Below the pieces are notes generated by a model. The model saw only the letters and a program-made list of their open reading frames with translations, did no database searches and had not been told where the DNA came from. A stretch of DNA of 64,000 nucleotides from Bordetella flabilis (GTDB lineage: Bacteria; Pseudomonadota; Gammaproteobacteria; Burkholderiales; Burkholderiaceae_B), in contig NZ_CP016172.1 in assembly GCF_001676725.1 (NCBI RefSeq), positions 2,170,001 through 2,234,000 on the forward strand. Reading direction: 5' to 3'. Below, piece after piece: positions 1-8,464 of this stretch (its first letter is position 1; each line of letters begins with the position of its first letter). A program made the translations under genes and the position numbers.

Positions 1-215
1 TCGCGTCCGTCCACGGAGACGGAGATCAGTTCGAGATCGCTGCCGTCGAGCTCCAGCGGCGCGCCGTCGCCGGGCGTCCGGCGCCGTACCGCCAGGCGCG
101 ACCGCACCGTCGTTGCTTCCGGGTCCAGGTCGAATACCAGGGAGACTTCCGGGATGTCGAAGGGATAGGGTAGATAGTCCTTGCGGTAGACGGTGACGGA
201 GGTTTCTGTGCGCAT
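1..215 (-). CDS. pepN: Aminopeptidase N, 5' end only (partial)
   Basis: Only the first 71 codons lie in the window; the gene runs off the left edge. The translation starts MRTETSVTVYRKDYLPYPFD and continues with a FDLDPE segment, which is the usual N-terminal strand of bacterial aminopeptidase N (M1 family zinc peptidase that removes N-terminal residues from peptides in the cytoplasm). The catalytic HEXXH region is outside the window, so activity cannot be judged. The ATG at 213-215 is the first in frame. The divergent lipoprotein gene starts about 150 bases away, so the two probably have separate promoters in that gap. Confidence 0.85.
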   Translation of the reverse strand, partial: MRTETSVTVYRKDYLPYPFDIPEVSLVFDLDPEATTVRSRLAVRRRTPGDGAPLELDGSDLELISVSVDGR

Positions 216-367
216 GGCGTTGCTGTCCAAGGATAGATAGCTCTTATTGTATGGGGGCCCTCGAGGCCCTCCGCAAAACTTTGCGTTCGGTTGCCTGTCC
301 AATCCGGAAGGCACCCATTATGATGCTTTCATGGGCGGTGACGCCTCGTCGTTTTGCAGGAGTTGCT

Positions 368-1009
368 ATGTATCGCGCCACGTTGTTCCCCGCACGCCTT
401 GCGCAGGCATTGCTGGCCTTGCTGATCGTCGGCGTGCTCGCCGGATGCGCCACGACCCAATCGGTATCGGCCCGCGTCACGTCATTCCAGCAGTGGCCGC
501 CGGACAGCACCGGTCAGCGCTATCGCTTCACGTATGCGGATCCAAGCCAGCAGAACAACCTGGAATACCAGAGTTTCGAGGACATGGTACGTAGCGGTAT
601 CAGTCCGACGGGGCTGGTGGAAGCGCAGGCCGGCCAGCCGGCCCGTTTCGACGTCTCGTTCAAATACGGCGTAACGCAGACACAAACCATGGTGCGACGC
701 CCCTATGATCCGTATTTCTATGGTGGTTACGGGCCCGGTTTCTATGGCGGCCGTTATTGGGGCCCTTGGGGCGGTTACTGGGGCCCGGACTGGGTCGACG
801 TGCCGACGGTCGCGTACCGCAATGCCTTGACCGTGGAAATCCGTGATGCCAGCCAGGGCGGCAAGGAAGTCTACCGGGCCACCGCGTATAGTGTGTCGGA
901 GGGAGACCAGCTCCTGAAAGTCATGCCATACCTGGTGCGGGCGATCTTCGACAATTTCCCTGGCAACAATGGTTCGGAACGGCGGGTCAGCTATACGGTG
1001 GGCCGATGA
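368..1009 (+). CDS. DUF4136-type outer-membrane lipoprotein
   Basis: Predicted lipoprotein of 213 residues. The first 26 residues form a signal peptide ending in a lipobox LAGC, with the lipidated cysteine at position 27. The mature part has a central Gly/Tyr/Trp-rich stretch (residues about 115-140, with repeated YGG and GPWGGYWGP units) and a final beta-rich part ending in RRVSYTVGR, as in the DUF4136 family. The ATG at 368 was chosen because AGGAG lies five bases upstream; an in-frame ATG at 251 has no such site and would bury the signal peptide. Members of this family have no known enzymatic role; envelope location is predicted, function is unknown. Confidence 0.8.
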   Translation: MYRATLFPARLAQALLALLIVGVLAGCATTQSVSARVTSFQQWPPDSTGQRYRFTYADPSQQNNLEYQSFEDMVRSGISPTGLVEAQAGQPARFDVSFKYGVTQTQTMVRRPYDPYFYGGYGPGFYGGRYWGPWGGYWGPDWVDVPTVAYRNALTVEIRDASQGGKEVYRATAYSVSEGDQLLKVMPYLVRAIFDNFPGNNGSERRVSYTVGR

Positions 1010-1084
1010 ACAGCAGCAGGGGCCGCTCCGGCGAGCGCCGGTTGCGAGCCAGCGTGCCCTGGCATGCCGGCCTTGGCGGAATGG

Positions 1085-1115
1085 AAAAACCCCGCGGCAC
1101 ATCCGTGCCGCGGGG
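1085..1115 (-). terminator. Rho-independent terminator of the H-NS gene
   Basis: An 11-bp perfect stem (1090-1100 with 1105-1115, loop ATCC) is followed on the minus strand by five T. It lies 45 bases past the stop codon of the H-NS-like gene. Confidence 0.8.
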
Positions 1116-1160
1116 GGGCGGGAAAACGATCAAGCGATAGTGCAACGCCCGGGCAGGCAG

Positions 1161-1523
1161 CTACTGAATAAGGAAACTGTCCAAGGTGGCACCGGCGGCT
1201 TCCGCAGCGGTCAACCAGCGGGGGCGCTTGCCGCGGCCGCTCCAGGTTTCGCCGGTTTCCGGGTGCCGGTATTTCGGCGCCACCGGGCGCTTGCTGGGTG
1301 CAGCAGCTACGGTAGCCTTGCGTCCAGGGCCGCGCCGGGTGGCCGGCTTGCCGTAAGCCGCGACGATCTCTTCGGGAGTTATCTGGTATTCGCGCATGGA
1401 CCGGATGATCGAGGCAACTACGGGCTTGCGGCGCTTCAACTGCAGGGCTTCCGCCTTTTTGCGTAGCTTGTCGATCTCTTTTTCGATTCTGGCTTGCTGC
1501 GCTGAGTAGGTCTCTCTGGGCAT
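1161..1523 (-). CDS. H-NS family nucleoid protein (BpH3 type)
   Basis: Small basic nucleoid protein of 120 residues. Residues 8-32 are a charged helix rich in Lys, Glu and Arg, suited to a dimerisation coiled coil. Residues 84-103 contain YRHPETGETWSGRGKRP, the C-terminal H-NS DNA-binding motif (core GRGKRPRWL). Between them is an Arg/Lys/Ala linker. The length and arrangement match BpH3, the H-NS-like protein of Bordetella. It should bind curved AT-rich DNA and silence it. The ATG at 1521-1523 opens the conserved helix; the longer in-frame reading adds 48 residues with no family similarity. It is read away from the nit-tldD genes and has its own terminator. Confidence 0.9.
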   Translation of the reverse strand: MPRETYSAQQARIEKEIDKLRKKAEALQLKRRKPVVASIIRSMREYQITPEEIVAAYGKPATRRGPGRKATVAAAPSKRPVAPKYRHPETGETWSGRGKRPRWLTAAEAAGATLDSFLIQ

Positions 1524-1640
1524 GGTATATCGATCCTTATTATGAAATTGATTTTCCGAGGAGATTATAGTTATTTTGTCGACAATAGCACGAAACGAGC
1601 TGGGAATTAACCTTGGAATTCTTGAATCTAGTTGTTTCCG

Positions 1641-2468
1641 ATGACTGCTCCTTCTACTGACACCCACGCCGCTGCCCGAGTCGCTGCCGTCCAGATGGTT
1701 AGCACGCCGATTGTCCGGGAGAATCTCGATGCTGCGTCCCAGTTAATCTCAAAAGCGGCCGAATCTGGGGCCGGTCTGATAGCCTTGCCCGAGTATTTCT
1801 GTTTCATGGGGCAAAAAGATCACGATAAGCTGGCCGTCAGGGAAACCGCTGGCGCCGGTCCGATCCAGGAATTTCTTTCTGCTCAGGCCAGGCAATACGG
1901 AATATATCTGGTGGGCGGAACCTTGCCGCTGGCCAGCCCTGACGCCATGCGCGTGTACAACACCTCGATGGTATACGGGCCGGACGGCAAGCTGGTCGCG
2001 CGCTATGACAAAATTCACCTATTCAATTTCAAGCGCGGCGCGGAAGCCTATGACGAATCCATCGCCATCCGGCCGGGCACCGAAGTGCGCGTATTCGACG
2101 CTCCATTCGGTCGGATCGGTTTATCGGTCTGTTATGACGTGCGATTTCCGGAGCTTTATCGGGCCTTGGGCCAGGTCGATCTGATCCTAGTCCCTGCGGC
2201 GTTCACGTACACCACGGGCCGGGCGCATTGGGAACTGCTGCTCCGCACGCGCGCCATCGAAAACCAATGCTATGTGCTGGCGCCTGCCCAAGGTGGCGTT
2301 CATCCCAACGGCCGCCGTACCTGGGGACACTCCATGCTCATCGACCCCTGGGGCGATGTTGTGGAAGTGTTGCCGGAGGGGCCAGGGGTGGTAGGGGGTA
2401 ACATAGACGGCTCACGCCTGAACGAAGTGCGGGCCGCCTTGCCTGCCTTGCGCCACCGCGTCATGTGA
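1641..2468 (+). CDS. Nitrilase-family amidase (Nit1/omega-amidase-like)
   Basis: Carbon-nitrogen hydrolase of 275 residues. The three catalytic residues of the superfamily are visible: Glu51 in LPEYF, Lys124 in YDKIHLF and Cys164 in [10 protein letters not shown]. The motif around the cysteine and KIHLFNF point to the branch that includes Nit1 (deaminated-glutathione amidase) and omega-amidases, which repair or recycle alpha-keto amides. I chose the ATG at 1641 over a TTG nine bases upstream; neither has a strong ribosome site. It is followed after 22 bases by tldD, a pairing common in beta-proteobacteria, so the two are probably co-transcribed. The exact substrate cannot be told from sequence. 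Confidence 0.9.
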   Translation: MTAPSTDTHAAARVAAVQMVSTPIVRENLDAASQLISKAAESGAGLIALPEYFCFMGQKDHDKLAVRETAGAGPIQEFLSAQARQYGIYLVGGTLPLASPDAMRVYNTSMVYGPDGKLVARYDKIHLFNFKRGAEAYDESIAIRPGTEVRVFDAPFGRIGLSVCYDVRFPELYRALGQVDLILVPAAFTYTTGRAHWELLLRTRAIENQCYVLAPAQGGVHPNGRRTWGHSMLIDPWGDVVEVLPEGPGVVGGNIDGSRLNEVRAALPALRHRVM

Positions 2469-2490
2469 ATCCGCTTACCGAGTTGTCGAC

Positions 2491-3951
2491 ATGAAAATCA
2501 CCGACCCCGATATCCAATCCCTGGCCACCGCCAAATCGCTGCTGCTGGACCCTTGGGGACTGAGCGAGGCCGATATGGCCCGCGCCCTCGGTGAAATCTT
2601 CACCCACAAGGTCGATTACGCTGACCTTTATTTCCAGTACACGCGCAGCGAGGGCTGGAGCCTCGAAGAGGGCATCGTCAAGACCGGCAGCTTCTCCATC
2701 GGCCAGGGTGTAGGCGTGCGGGCCATCAGTGGCGAGAAAACCGCATTCGCTTACTCTGATTCGCTTTCCGTGGACGCCTTGCTGTCGTCGGCGCGCGCGG
2801 TCCGCGGTATCGCGCGCCAGGGCGCGGGCAAGGTCAAGGTGCGTTCCCGCGCCGAGCCGTTGCCGGCACACGCCCTTTACCCGGCTGTCGACCCCTTGTT
2901 GACGTTGACTGCTGCCGACAAAGTCGCTTTGCTCGAACGCGTGGAACGCATGGCGCGCGCGCGGGATCCGCACATCATCCAGGTCATGGCGGGCTTGGGC
3001 GCGGAATATGACGTCATTCTCGTTGCGGGCAGCGATGGCCGGCTGGCCGCTGACGTGAGGCCCCTGGTACGGCTGTCGCTCACCGTCATCGCGGAACGCG
3101 ATGGACGGCGCGAGATGGGACACGCCGGCGGCGGTGGCCGGTCGGGGCTGGCGTATTTCACGGACGAAATCCTGCGGGGATATGTCGACCATGCGGTGCA
3201 CGAGGCATTGGTAAACCTCGATGCCCGGCCGGCGCCGGCCGGCGAGATGACGGTGGTGCTGGGTTCCGGATGGCCGGGCATATTGCTGCACGAAGCGGTC
3301 GGCCATGGCCTGGAAGGGGATTTCAATCGCAAGGGCTCCAGCGTGTTTTCCGGACGCATCGGCGAACGGGTCGCCGCCAAGGGCGTCACGGTCATCGACG
3401 ACGGTACGTTGCCGGATCGGCGCGGGTCCCTAAACGTGGATGACGAAGGCAACGCCACGCAGCGCAATGTCCTTATCGAGGACGGCATCCTGCGCGGGTA
3501 TATGCAGGACACCATGAACGCGCGGCTGATGAAAACTGCCGCCACGGGCAATGGGCGGCGCGAATCCTTTGCCCATCTGCCGATGCCGCGTATGACCAAT
3601 ACCTATATGCTGGGCGGCGACACGCCGCCAGAGGAAATCATCGCCTCGGTCAAGCGTGGTTTGTATGCCGTGAACTTCGGCGGCGGCCAGGTCGACATCA
3701 CCAGCGGCAAGTTCGTGTTTTCAGCATCCGAGGCCTATATGATCGAAAACGGCAAGGTCACGTATCCGGTCAAGGGCGCCACGCTCATCGGCAATGGTCC
3801 GGACGCCATGACGCGAGTAAGCCTGATCGGCAACGACATGCGCCTGGACTCGGGTGTCGGGACCTGCGGGAAGGAAGGGCAGAGCGTGCCGGTGGGCGTC
3901 GGCATGCCGACCATCCGCATGGAAGGGTTGACGGTCGGCGGCACGGCCTAG
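2491..3951 (+). CDS. tldD: TldD metalloprotease subunit
   Basis: TldD of 486 residues, close to the 481 of E. coli. TldD and TldE/PmbA form a zinc protease in the cytoplasm that degrades unfolded peptides, matures peptide antibiotics such as microcin B17 and degrades the CcdA antitoxin. The metal motif HEAVGH (HExxxH, His267, Glu268, His272) is visible. The C-terminal part holds the conserved GVGMPTIRM stretch. No tldE is in the window; it is normally unlinked. It follows the nitrilase gene by 22 bases and is followed by the aroG leader region, which has its own control, so this is probably the last gene of its transcript. Confidence 0.95.
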   Translation: MKITDPDIQSLATAKSLLLDPWGLSEADMARALGEIFTHKVDYADLYFQYTRSEGWSLEEGIVKTGSFSIGQGVGVRAISGEKTAFAYSDSLSVDALLSSARAVRGIARQGAGKVKVRSRAEPLPAHALYPAVDPLLTLTAADKVALLERVERMARARDPHIIQVMAGLGAEYDVILVAGSDGRLAADVRPLVRLSLTVIAERDGRREMGHAGGGGRSGLAYFTDEILRGYVDHAVHEALVNLDARPAPAGEMTVVLGSGWPGILLHEAVGHGLEGDFNRKGSSVFSGRIGERVAAKGVTVIDDGTLPDRRGSLNVDDEGNATQRNVLIEDGILRGYMQDTMNARLMKTAATGNGRRESFAHLPMPRMTNTYMLGGDTPPEEIIASVKRGLYAVNFGGGQVDITSGKFVFSASEAYMIENGKVTYPVKGATLIGNGPDAMTRVSLIGNDMRLDSGVGTCGKEGQSVPVGVGMPTIRMEGLTVGGTA

Positions 3952-4040
3952 AAACGAACTGTCGCGCGCATGCCGCATTCCCGTCAACGCCCCTGCGCTT
4001 TTTGTGCTAGGATTTGTCGCGCCGTGAATTGCAACCTGCC

Positions 4041-4133
4041 ATGACCTACGCCACTACCCGCGGGCTAGCCGCCCGATTTTATTTTTATGGCTTTCCGATG
4101 CCGCTGGCGGAGGAAGGGTTGCGCGCATACTAA
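4041..4133 (+). CDS. Phe/Tyr-rich leader peptide of the aroG attenuator
   Basis: Open frame of 30 codons starting at an ATG and ending at TAA (4131-4133), just before a terminator hairpin and aroG. Residues 13-18 read FYFYGF, and in total seven of 30 codons are Phe or Tyr. That is the signature of a leader peptide whose translation senses charged tRNA-Phe or tRNA-Tyr. The control codons lie at 4077-4094, directly upstream of the antiterminator strand at 4102-4110. No clear Shine-Dalgarno site is visible (upstream bases are GCAACCTGCC), which is the weak point. I have seen no annotation of this peptide; the call rests on the codon run plus the RNA structures next to it. Confidence 0.75.
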   Translation: MTYATTRGLAARFYFYGFPMPLAEEGLRAY

Positions 4134-4181
4134 GGTTTGCCAAAACACCCCAAAAGCCGCCAGCGATCTGGCGGCTTTTTT
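4102..4181 (+). promoter_or_regulatory. Transcription attenuator in front of aroG
   Basis: Two mutually exclusive structures are visible. Terminator: 4152-4163 pairs perfectly over 12 bp with 4168-4179 (loop CGAT), giving a stem that ends in six U. Antiterminator: CGCTGGCGG at 4102-4110 is the exact complement of CCGCCAGCG at 4157-4165, which is the 5' arm of the terminator. A ribosome stalled on the Phe/Tyr codons at 4077-4094 would leave 4102-4110 free to form the antiterminator; a ribosome reaching the stop codon at 4131 would cover it and let the terminator form. A short 1:2 stem (4069-4073 with 4106-4110) is also possible. Confidence 0.8.
4152..4181 (+). terminator. Rho-independent terminator of the aroG attenuator
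   Basis: A 12-bp perfect hairpin with a four-base loop and a run of six T at 4176-4181, ending 41 bases before the aroG start codon. It also could serve as the end of the upstream tldD transcript. Confidence 0.9.
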
Positions 4182-4222
4182 CATGCCCGCCAGCCTGGCC
4201 TTCAATCCAGGAAGGAGCTTTC

Positions 4223-5293
4223 GTGTCCCACAATACCGATGACCTGCGTATCCGAGAAATAAAGGAATTGACGCCGCCCGCGCATGTGATGCGTGAATTT
4301 CCATGTGGCCAGGCGGTGTCGGACACGGTCTATTCCGCACGCCAGGCGCTGCACCGGATCCTGCACGGCATGGACGACCGACTCGCGGTGGTGATCGGTC
4401 CCTGCTCCATACACGACACGAAGGCGGCATTGGAGTACGCGTCCCGACTGAAGCCGGTGCGCGAGCGCCTGAAGGCAGATCTCGAAATCGTGATGCGCGT
4501 TTATTTCGAAAAGCCACGCACCACGGTGGGCTGGAAAGGATTGATCAACGATCCAGACCTGGACGGCAGTTTCAATATCAACAAGGGGGTGCGTATTGCG
4601 CGCGAACTGTTGTTGGAAATCAATACCTTGGGTCTTCCCGCGGGTTGCGAGTTCCTTGACATGATCACGCCGCAATATATCGCCGACCTGGTGTCCTGGG
4701 GCGCCATCGGGGCGCGCACTACCGAGAGCCAGGTGCATCGGGAATTGGCCTCCGGCCTTTCGTGTCCGGTCGGATTCAAGAATGGTACCGACGGTAATGT
4801 GAAGATCGCCGTCGACGCGATCAAGGCGGCTTCGCAGCCGCACCATTTCCTGTCAGTTACAAAGGGCGGTCATTCCGCCATCGTTTCTACCGCCGGCAAC
4901 GAGGACTGCCATGTCATTCTCCGGGGGGGTAAAACGCCCAATTATGACGCCGCCAGTATCGGCGCGGCGAGCCAGGAGTTGGCAAAAGCCGGCCTGGCGC
5001 AGCGCCTGATGATCGACACCAGCCATGCCAACAGCAACAAGAATTTCCAGAACCAGCCGTTGGTGGCACAGGACATTGGAGCGCAGATCGCCGGCGGGGA
5101 CGCGCGCATCGTGGGCTTGATGGTGGAAAGCCATCTGCTGGCAGGACGGCAGGACCTGGTGCCCGGCAAGCCGCTGACATATGGCCAGAGCATCACGGAC
5201 GGCTGTATAGATTGGGACGCGTCCATTTCGCTGCTGGAAGGGCTGGCTGCGGCTGTACAGGAGCGCCGCCGGGGGGCCAGCAGCGGGAAATGA
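4223..5293 (+). CDS. aroG: 3-deoxy-7-phosphoheptulonate (DAHP) synthase, class I
   Basis: Condenses phosphoenolpyruvate and erythrose 4-phosphate, the first step of the shikimate pathway, in the cytoplasm. The protein is 356 residues (350 in E. coli AroG). The metal-binding cysteine is at the same position as in E. coli, Cys61 in IGPCSIHD. Other class I blocks are FEKPRTTVGWKGL, GARTTESQ, GFKNGTDG and DTSHANSNK. The start is GTG at 4223 with AAGGAG six bases upstream. The gene lies directly after a Phe/Tyr attenuator, so its transcription should follow the supply of charged tRNA-Phe or tRNA-Tyr. Which amino acid inhibits the enzyme allosterically cannot be decided from what I can see. Confidence 0.96.
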   Translation: MSHNTDDLRIREIKELTPPAHVMREFPCGQAVSDTVYSARQALHRILHGMDDRLAVVIGPCSIHDTKAALEYASRLKPVRERLKADLEIVMRVYFEKPRTTVGWKGLINDPDLDGSFNINKGVRIARELLLEINTLGLPAGCEFLDMITPQYIADLVSWGAIGARTTESQVHRELASGLSCPVGFKNGTDGNVKIAVDAIKAASQPHHFLSVTKGGHSAIVSTAGNEDCHVILRGGKTPNYDAASIGAASQELAKAGLAQRLMIDTSHANSNKNFQNQPLVAQDIGAQIAGGDARIVGLMVESHLLAGRQDLVPGKPLTYGQSITDGCIDWDASISLLEGLAAAVQERRRGASSGK

Positions 5294-5465
5294 TCGGCGG
5301 GCCCGCCGCCGCCAGCACGTTGCCGGTCCTCGGCCTGGCGGCCTCTCCGTCGCCAGGGGCTGGCGTTGCGGCGTACGGACACTGGTGCGGCGCCGCATGC
5401 GCTGTGGCCGATGCGGGACAAGGCGCGGCGTAGAATGACAGACTGACTCCGGCCCGGACGACCAG

Positions 5466-6875
5466 ATGAACGACATGACCTCTCCCACGGCCTTGCGCCG
5501 ACCGTTCCCCGATGCATGCCTGGCGGCGTTGCGCGCAATCGTGGGGGATCGCCTGTCCGTGGCTCAGGCAGTGCGCGAACACCACGGCCACGATGAATCT
5601 CCCTATCCCGATGTGTTGCCGGACGCCGTCATTTTTGCGCAGTCCACGGAAGAGGTGGCCGCCGTGGCGCGCATCTGCAACACCTATCACGTTCCCATTG
5701 TCGCGTACGGAGCCGGCTCTTCGCTGGAAGGACATCTACTGCCCGTGCAGGGGGGCGTTACGCTCGATATGTCGGGCATGAATGCGGTCGTTGCAGTGAA
5801 TGCGGGCGACTTCACGGCGACCGTGCAGGCCGGCGTGACGCGCAAGCAGCTCAATGAATACCTGCGCGATACCGGTTTGTTCTTTCCGGTCGATCCTGGC
5901 GCTGACGCCAGCCTGGGCGGCATGGCCGCCACGCGGGCGTCCGGAACCAACGCGGTGCGCTACGGGACCATGCGCGAGAACGTGGTTTCTTTGACGGTTG
6001 TCACGGCCGATGGCCGGGTGGTCCGCACGGCACGGCGGGCTCCGAAATCGTCCGCGGGCTATGACCTCACGCGGATTTTCGTCGGCAGCGAAGGAACCCT
6101 GGGCCTCATCACCGAAGTTACCGTCAAGCTGTATCCCCAGCCGGAGGCCGTTTCCGCCGCCGTGTGCAACTTCCCTTCGCTCGGCGAGGCGGTGGATAGC
6201 GTTATCGAAATCATGCAGGCGGGGGTGCCGGTTGCACGGGTCGAGTTCATGGATGAACACGCCGTACGCTCGGTGAACCGGTACAGCAAGCTCGATCTGC
6301 GCGAAACGCCGCTGCTCCTTTTTGAATTTCACGGCAGCACCGCGGGCGTGCAGGAACAGGCGGCGGCGGTACAGGCGATCGTGCATGAGCACGGTGGCAT
6401 GGACTTCGAGTGGGCGCATCGGCCTGAAGAGCGCAATCGCCTGTGGGCGGCGCGGCACAACGCGTATTTTGCCGGCCTGCAATTGCGCCCCGGCTGCCGT
6501 TCCAGCACCACGGACGTATGCGTGCCGATCTCCGCACTCGCCGAATGCGTCCGGGAAACGGCGCGCGACCTCGCCGCGGCGCCGTTTCCGACCACCATTG
6601 TCGGCCACGTTGGCGACGGTAATTTCCACGTGTTGATGCTGCTCGATCCCGACAGCGAGGACGAATGGCAGGCGTCGGAGCGGATCAACCATGCGCTGGT
6701 CCGGCGCGCCATCGCGGCCGATGGCACCTGCACGGGTGAACACGGGGTAGGGTTGCACAAGATGGGTTTTCTCGCCGAGGAGCATGGCGAGGACGCCCTG
6801 GAACTGATGCGCGGGCTCAAGCATGCGTTCGATCCGAACAACATACTCAACCCCGGGAAAATCATAAGCTGGTAG
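5466..6875 (+). CDS. FAD-linked oxidase, D-lactate/2-hydroxyacid dehydrogenase type
   Basis: Flavoprotein of 469 residues with an N-terminal PCMH-type FAD-binding domain (about 50-230; PIVAYGAGSSLEGH and GGMAATRASGTNAVRYG) and a C-terminal FAD-oxidase C domain (about 231-469; GHVGDGNFH, the metal-ligand motif, and CTGEHGVG). The layout is that of membrane-associated D-lactate dehydrogenases (Dld/LDHD) and GlcD. It is a paralogue of GlcD, which follows 76 bases later, and oxidises an unidentified D-2-hydroxyacid. The start ATG at 5466 has a poor ribosome site; a second ATG is four codons on. It may share a transcript with glcDEF. Confidence 0.9.
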   Translation: MNDMTSPTALRRPFPDACLAALRAIVGDRLSVAQAVREHHGHDESPYPDVLPDAVIFAQSTEEVAAVARICNTYHVPIVAYGAGSSLEGHLLPVQGGVTLDMSGMNAVVAVNAGDFTATVQAGVTRKQLNEYLRDTGLFFPVDPGADASLGGMAATRASGTNAVRYGTMRENVVSLTVVTADGRVVRTARRAPKSSAGYDLTRIFVGSEGTLGLITEVTVKLYPQPEAVSAAVCNFPSLGEAVDSVIEIMQAGVPVARVEFMDEHAVRSVNRYSKLDLRETPLLLFEFHGSTAGVQEQAAAVQAIVHEHGGMDFEWAHRPEERNRLWAARHNAYFAGLQLRPGCRSSTTDVCVPISALAECVRETARDLAAAPFPTTIVGHVGDGNFHVLMLLDPDSEDEWQASERINHALVRRAIAADGTCTGEHGVGLHKMGFLAEEHGEDALELMRGLKHAFDPNNILNPGKIISW

Positions 6876-6951
6876 CTCGGCCTGAGCGATGTTTCCCCTT
6901 GGGGTAAATCCCTGACTGTGCGTTTGAGCGCCCCGCGCTATTGTTGAAAGA

Positions 6952-8454
6952 ATGGACACTCTCGTAGAGACCGACCTCACGGATGCGCAGGCGGCGCCGC
7001 CGGCCGTGCAGGATCTCGTCGCGGCACTGCAGGCCGTATTGCCGGCGCACTGCATCCTATATCGCGAGGAAGACACGCGGCCCTACGAATGCGATGGCCT
7101 GTCGTTGTATCGCGCCTTGCCCGCTGTCGTCTGCCTGCCCGAAACCGAAGTCCAGGTGCAGCAGGTAATGCGTGTGTGCCGGCGGTTGAACGCCCCCGTC
7201 GTGCCGCGGGGCGCCGGTACGGGGCTTTCCGGCGGTGCCATGCCGCATACCCAGGGCGTTCTGCTGGGGCTCTCCAAGCTGAACCGTATCAAACGCATCG
7301 ACCCGGACAATGCCCTGGCGGTCGTCGAGCCCGGCGTGCGCAACCTGGCGATCTCGGAAGCGGCGGCGTCGTATGGGTTCTACTACGCACCGGACCCGTC
7401 CAGCCAGATCGCATGTTCCATCGGCGGTAACGTGGCGGAGAACTCCGGCGGCGTGCGCTGCATGAAGTACGGCTTGACCGTACACAATATTCTGCGCGTG
7501 CGTATCGTCACCATAGACGGCGATATCGTCGAGCTTGGCAGCGAGGCGCCCGATGCGCCCGGGCTGGATCTGCTTGCAGTCTTCATCGGGTCCGAAGGCA
7601 TGCTCGGCATCGTGACCGAGGTGACCGTCAAGCTGTTGCCCAAGCCAGCGTGCGCCCAGGTGGTACTGGCCAGTTTCCCCAGCGTGGAGGCAGCCGGCAA
7701 CGCCGTCACGCGGGTGATTGCCGCCGGCATTATTCCCGCCGGCCTGGAGATGATGGACAAACAGGCGATCCACATGGTGGAGCCATTTGTGCAGGCCGGC
7801 TACGACATGGCTGCGCAGGCCATCCTCCTGTGTGAATCCGACGGCACGAAGGAAGAGGTCGCGCATGAGATCGCGCGCCTGGAGGCGGTGCTTGGGGAGG
7901 CTGGCGCGACGCGGTTGCAAGTGTCCACCTCGGAGCCGGAACGGCTGAGATTCTGGGCAGGCCGCAAGAATGCCTTTCCGGCCGCTGGTCGCGTATCGCC
8001 GGACTACTACTGCATGGACGGCACAATTCCGCGGCGCCATCTGGCCCGCGTGCTGAGCGCCATCGAGCAGATGGAGGACGAGTACGGCCTGCGCTGCGCC
8101 AACGTATTCCATGCGGGCGACGGCAATCTTCATCCGCTGATCCTTTTCGATTCCAACAAGCCGGACGAGACCGAGCGCGCCGACAAGTTCGGCGTCGCCA
8201 TTCTCGAACTGTGTGTACAGGTGGGAGGCACCGTGACGGGAGAGCATGGTGTGGGTATGGAGAAAATCAATCAGATGTGCGTGCAATTCTCGCGAGAGGA
8301 ACTGGATGCCTTTCTGGCCGTAAAGCGGGCTTTCGACCCGACCTGCCTGCTCAACCCGCAGAAGGTAATTCCGACGCTGGCACGTTGCGCGGAGTACGGC
8401 AAGATGCACGTGCACGGCGGCGAACTTCAATTTCCCGATTTATCTCGGTTCTGA
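6952..8454 (+). CDS. glcD: Glycolate oxidase, FAD subunit GlcD
   Basis: Catalytic FAD subunit of the glycolate oxidase complex, which oxidises glycolate to glyoxylate and passes electrons to the membrane. It is 500 residues, against 499 for E. coli GlcD. The FAD domain shows VPRGAGTGLSGGA and GGNVAENSGGVRCMKYG, and the C-terminal domain has FHAGDGNLHP and TGEHGVGMEK. glcE follows 10 bases later and glcF two bases after that, giving the standard glcDEF order. No GlcC-type regulator is nearby. Confidence 0.95.
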   Translation: MDTLVETDLTDAQAAPPAVQDLVAALQAVLPAHCILYREEDTRPYECDGLSLYRALPAVVCLPETEVQVQQVMRVCRRLNAPVVPRGAGTGLSGGAMPHTQGVLLGLSKLNRIKRIDPDNALAVVEPGVRNLAISEAAASYGFYYAPDPSSQIACSIGGNVAENSGGVRCMKYGLTVHNILRVRIVTIDGDIVELGSEAPDAPGLDLLAVFIGSEGMLGIVTEVTVKLLPKPACAQVVLASFPSVEAAGNAVTRVIAAGIIPAGLEMMDKQAIHMVEPFVQAGYDMAAQAILLCESDGTKEEVAHEIARLEAVLGEAGATRLQVSTSEPERLRFWAGRKNAFPAAGRVSPDYYCMDGTIPRRHLARVLSAIEQMEDEYGLRCANVFHAGDGNLHPLILFDSNKPDETERADKFGVAILELCVQVGGTVTGEHGVGMEKINQMCVQFSREELDAFLAVKRAFDPTCLLNPQKVIPTLARCAEYGKMHVHGGELQFPDLSRF

Positions 8455-8464
8455 ACGGGGCATC

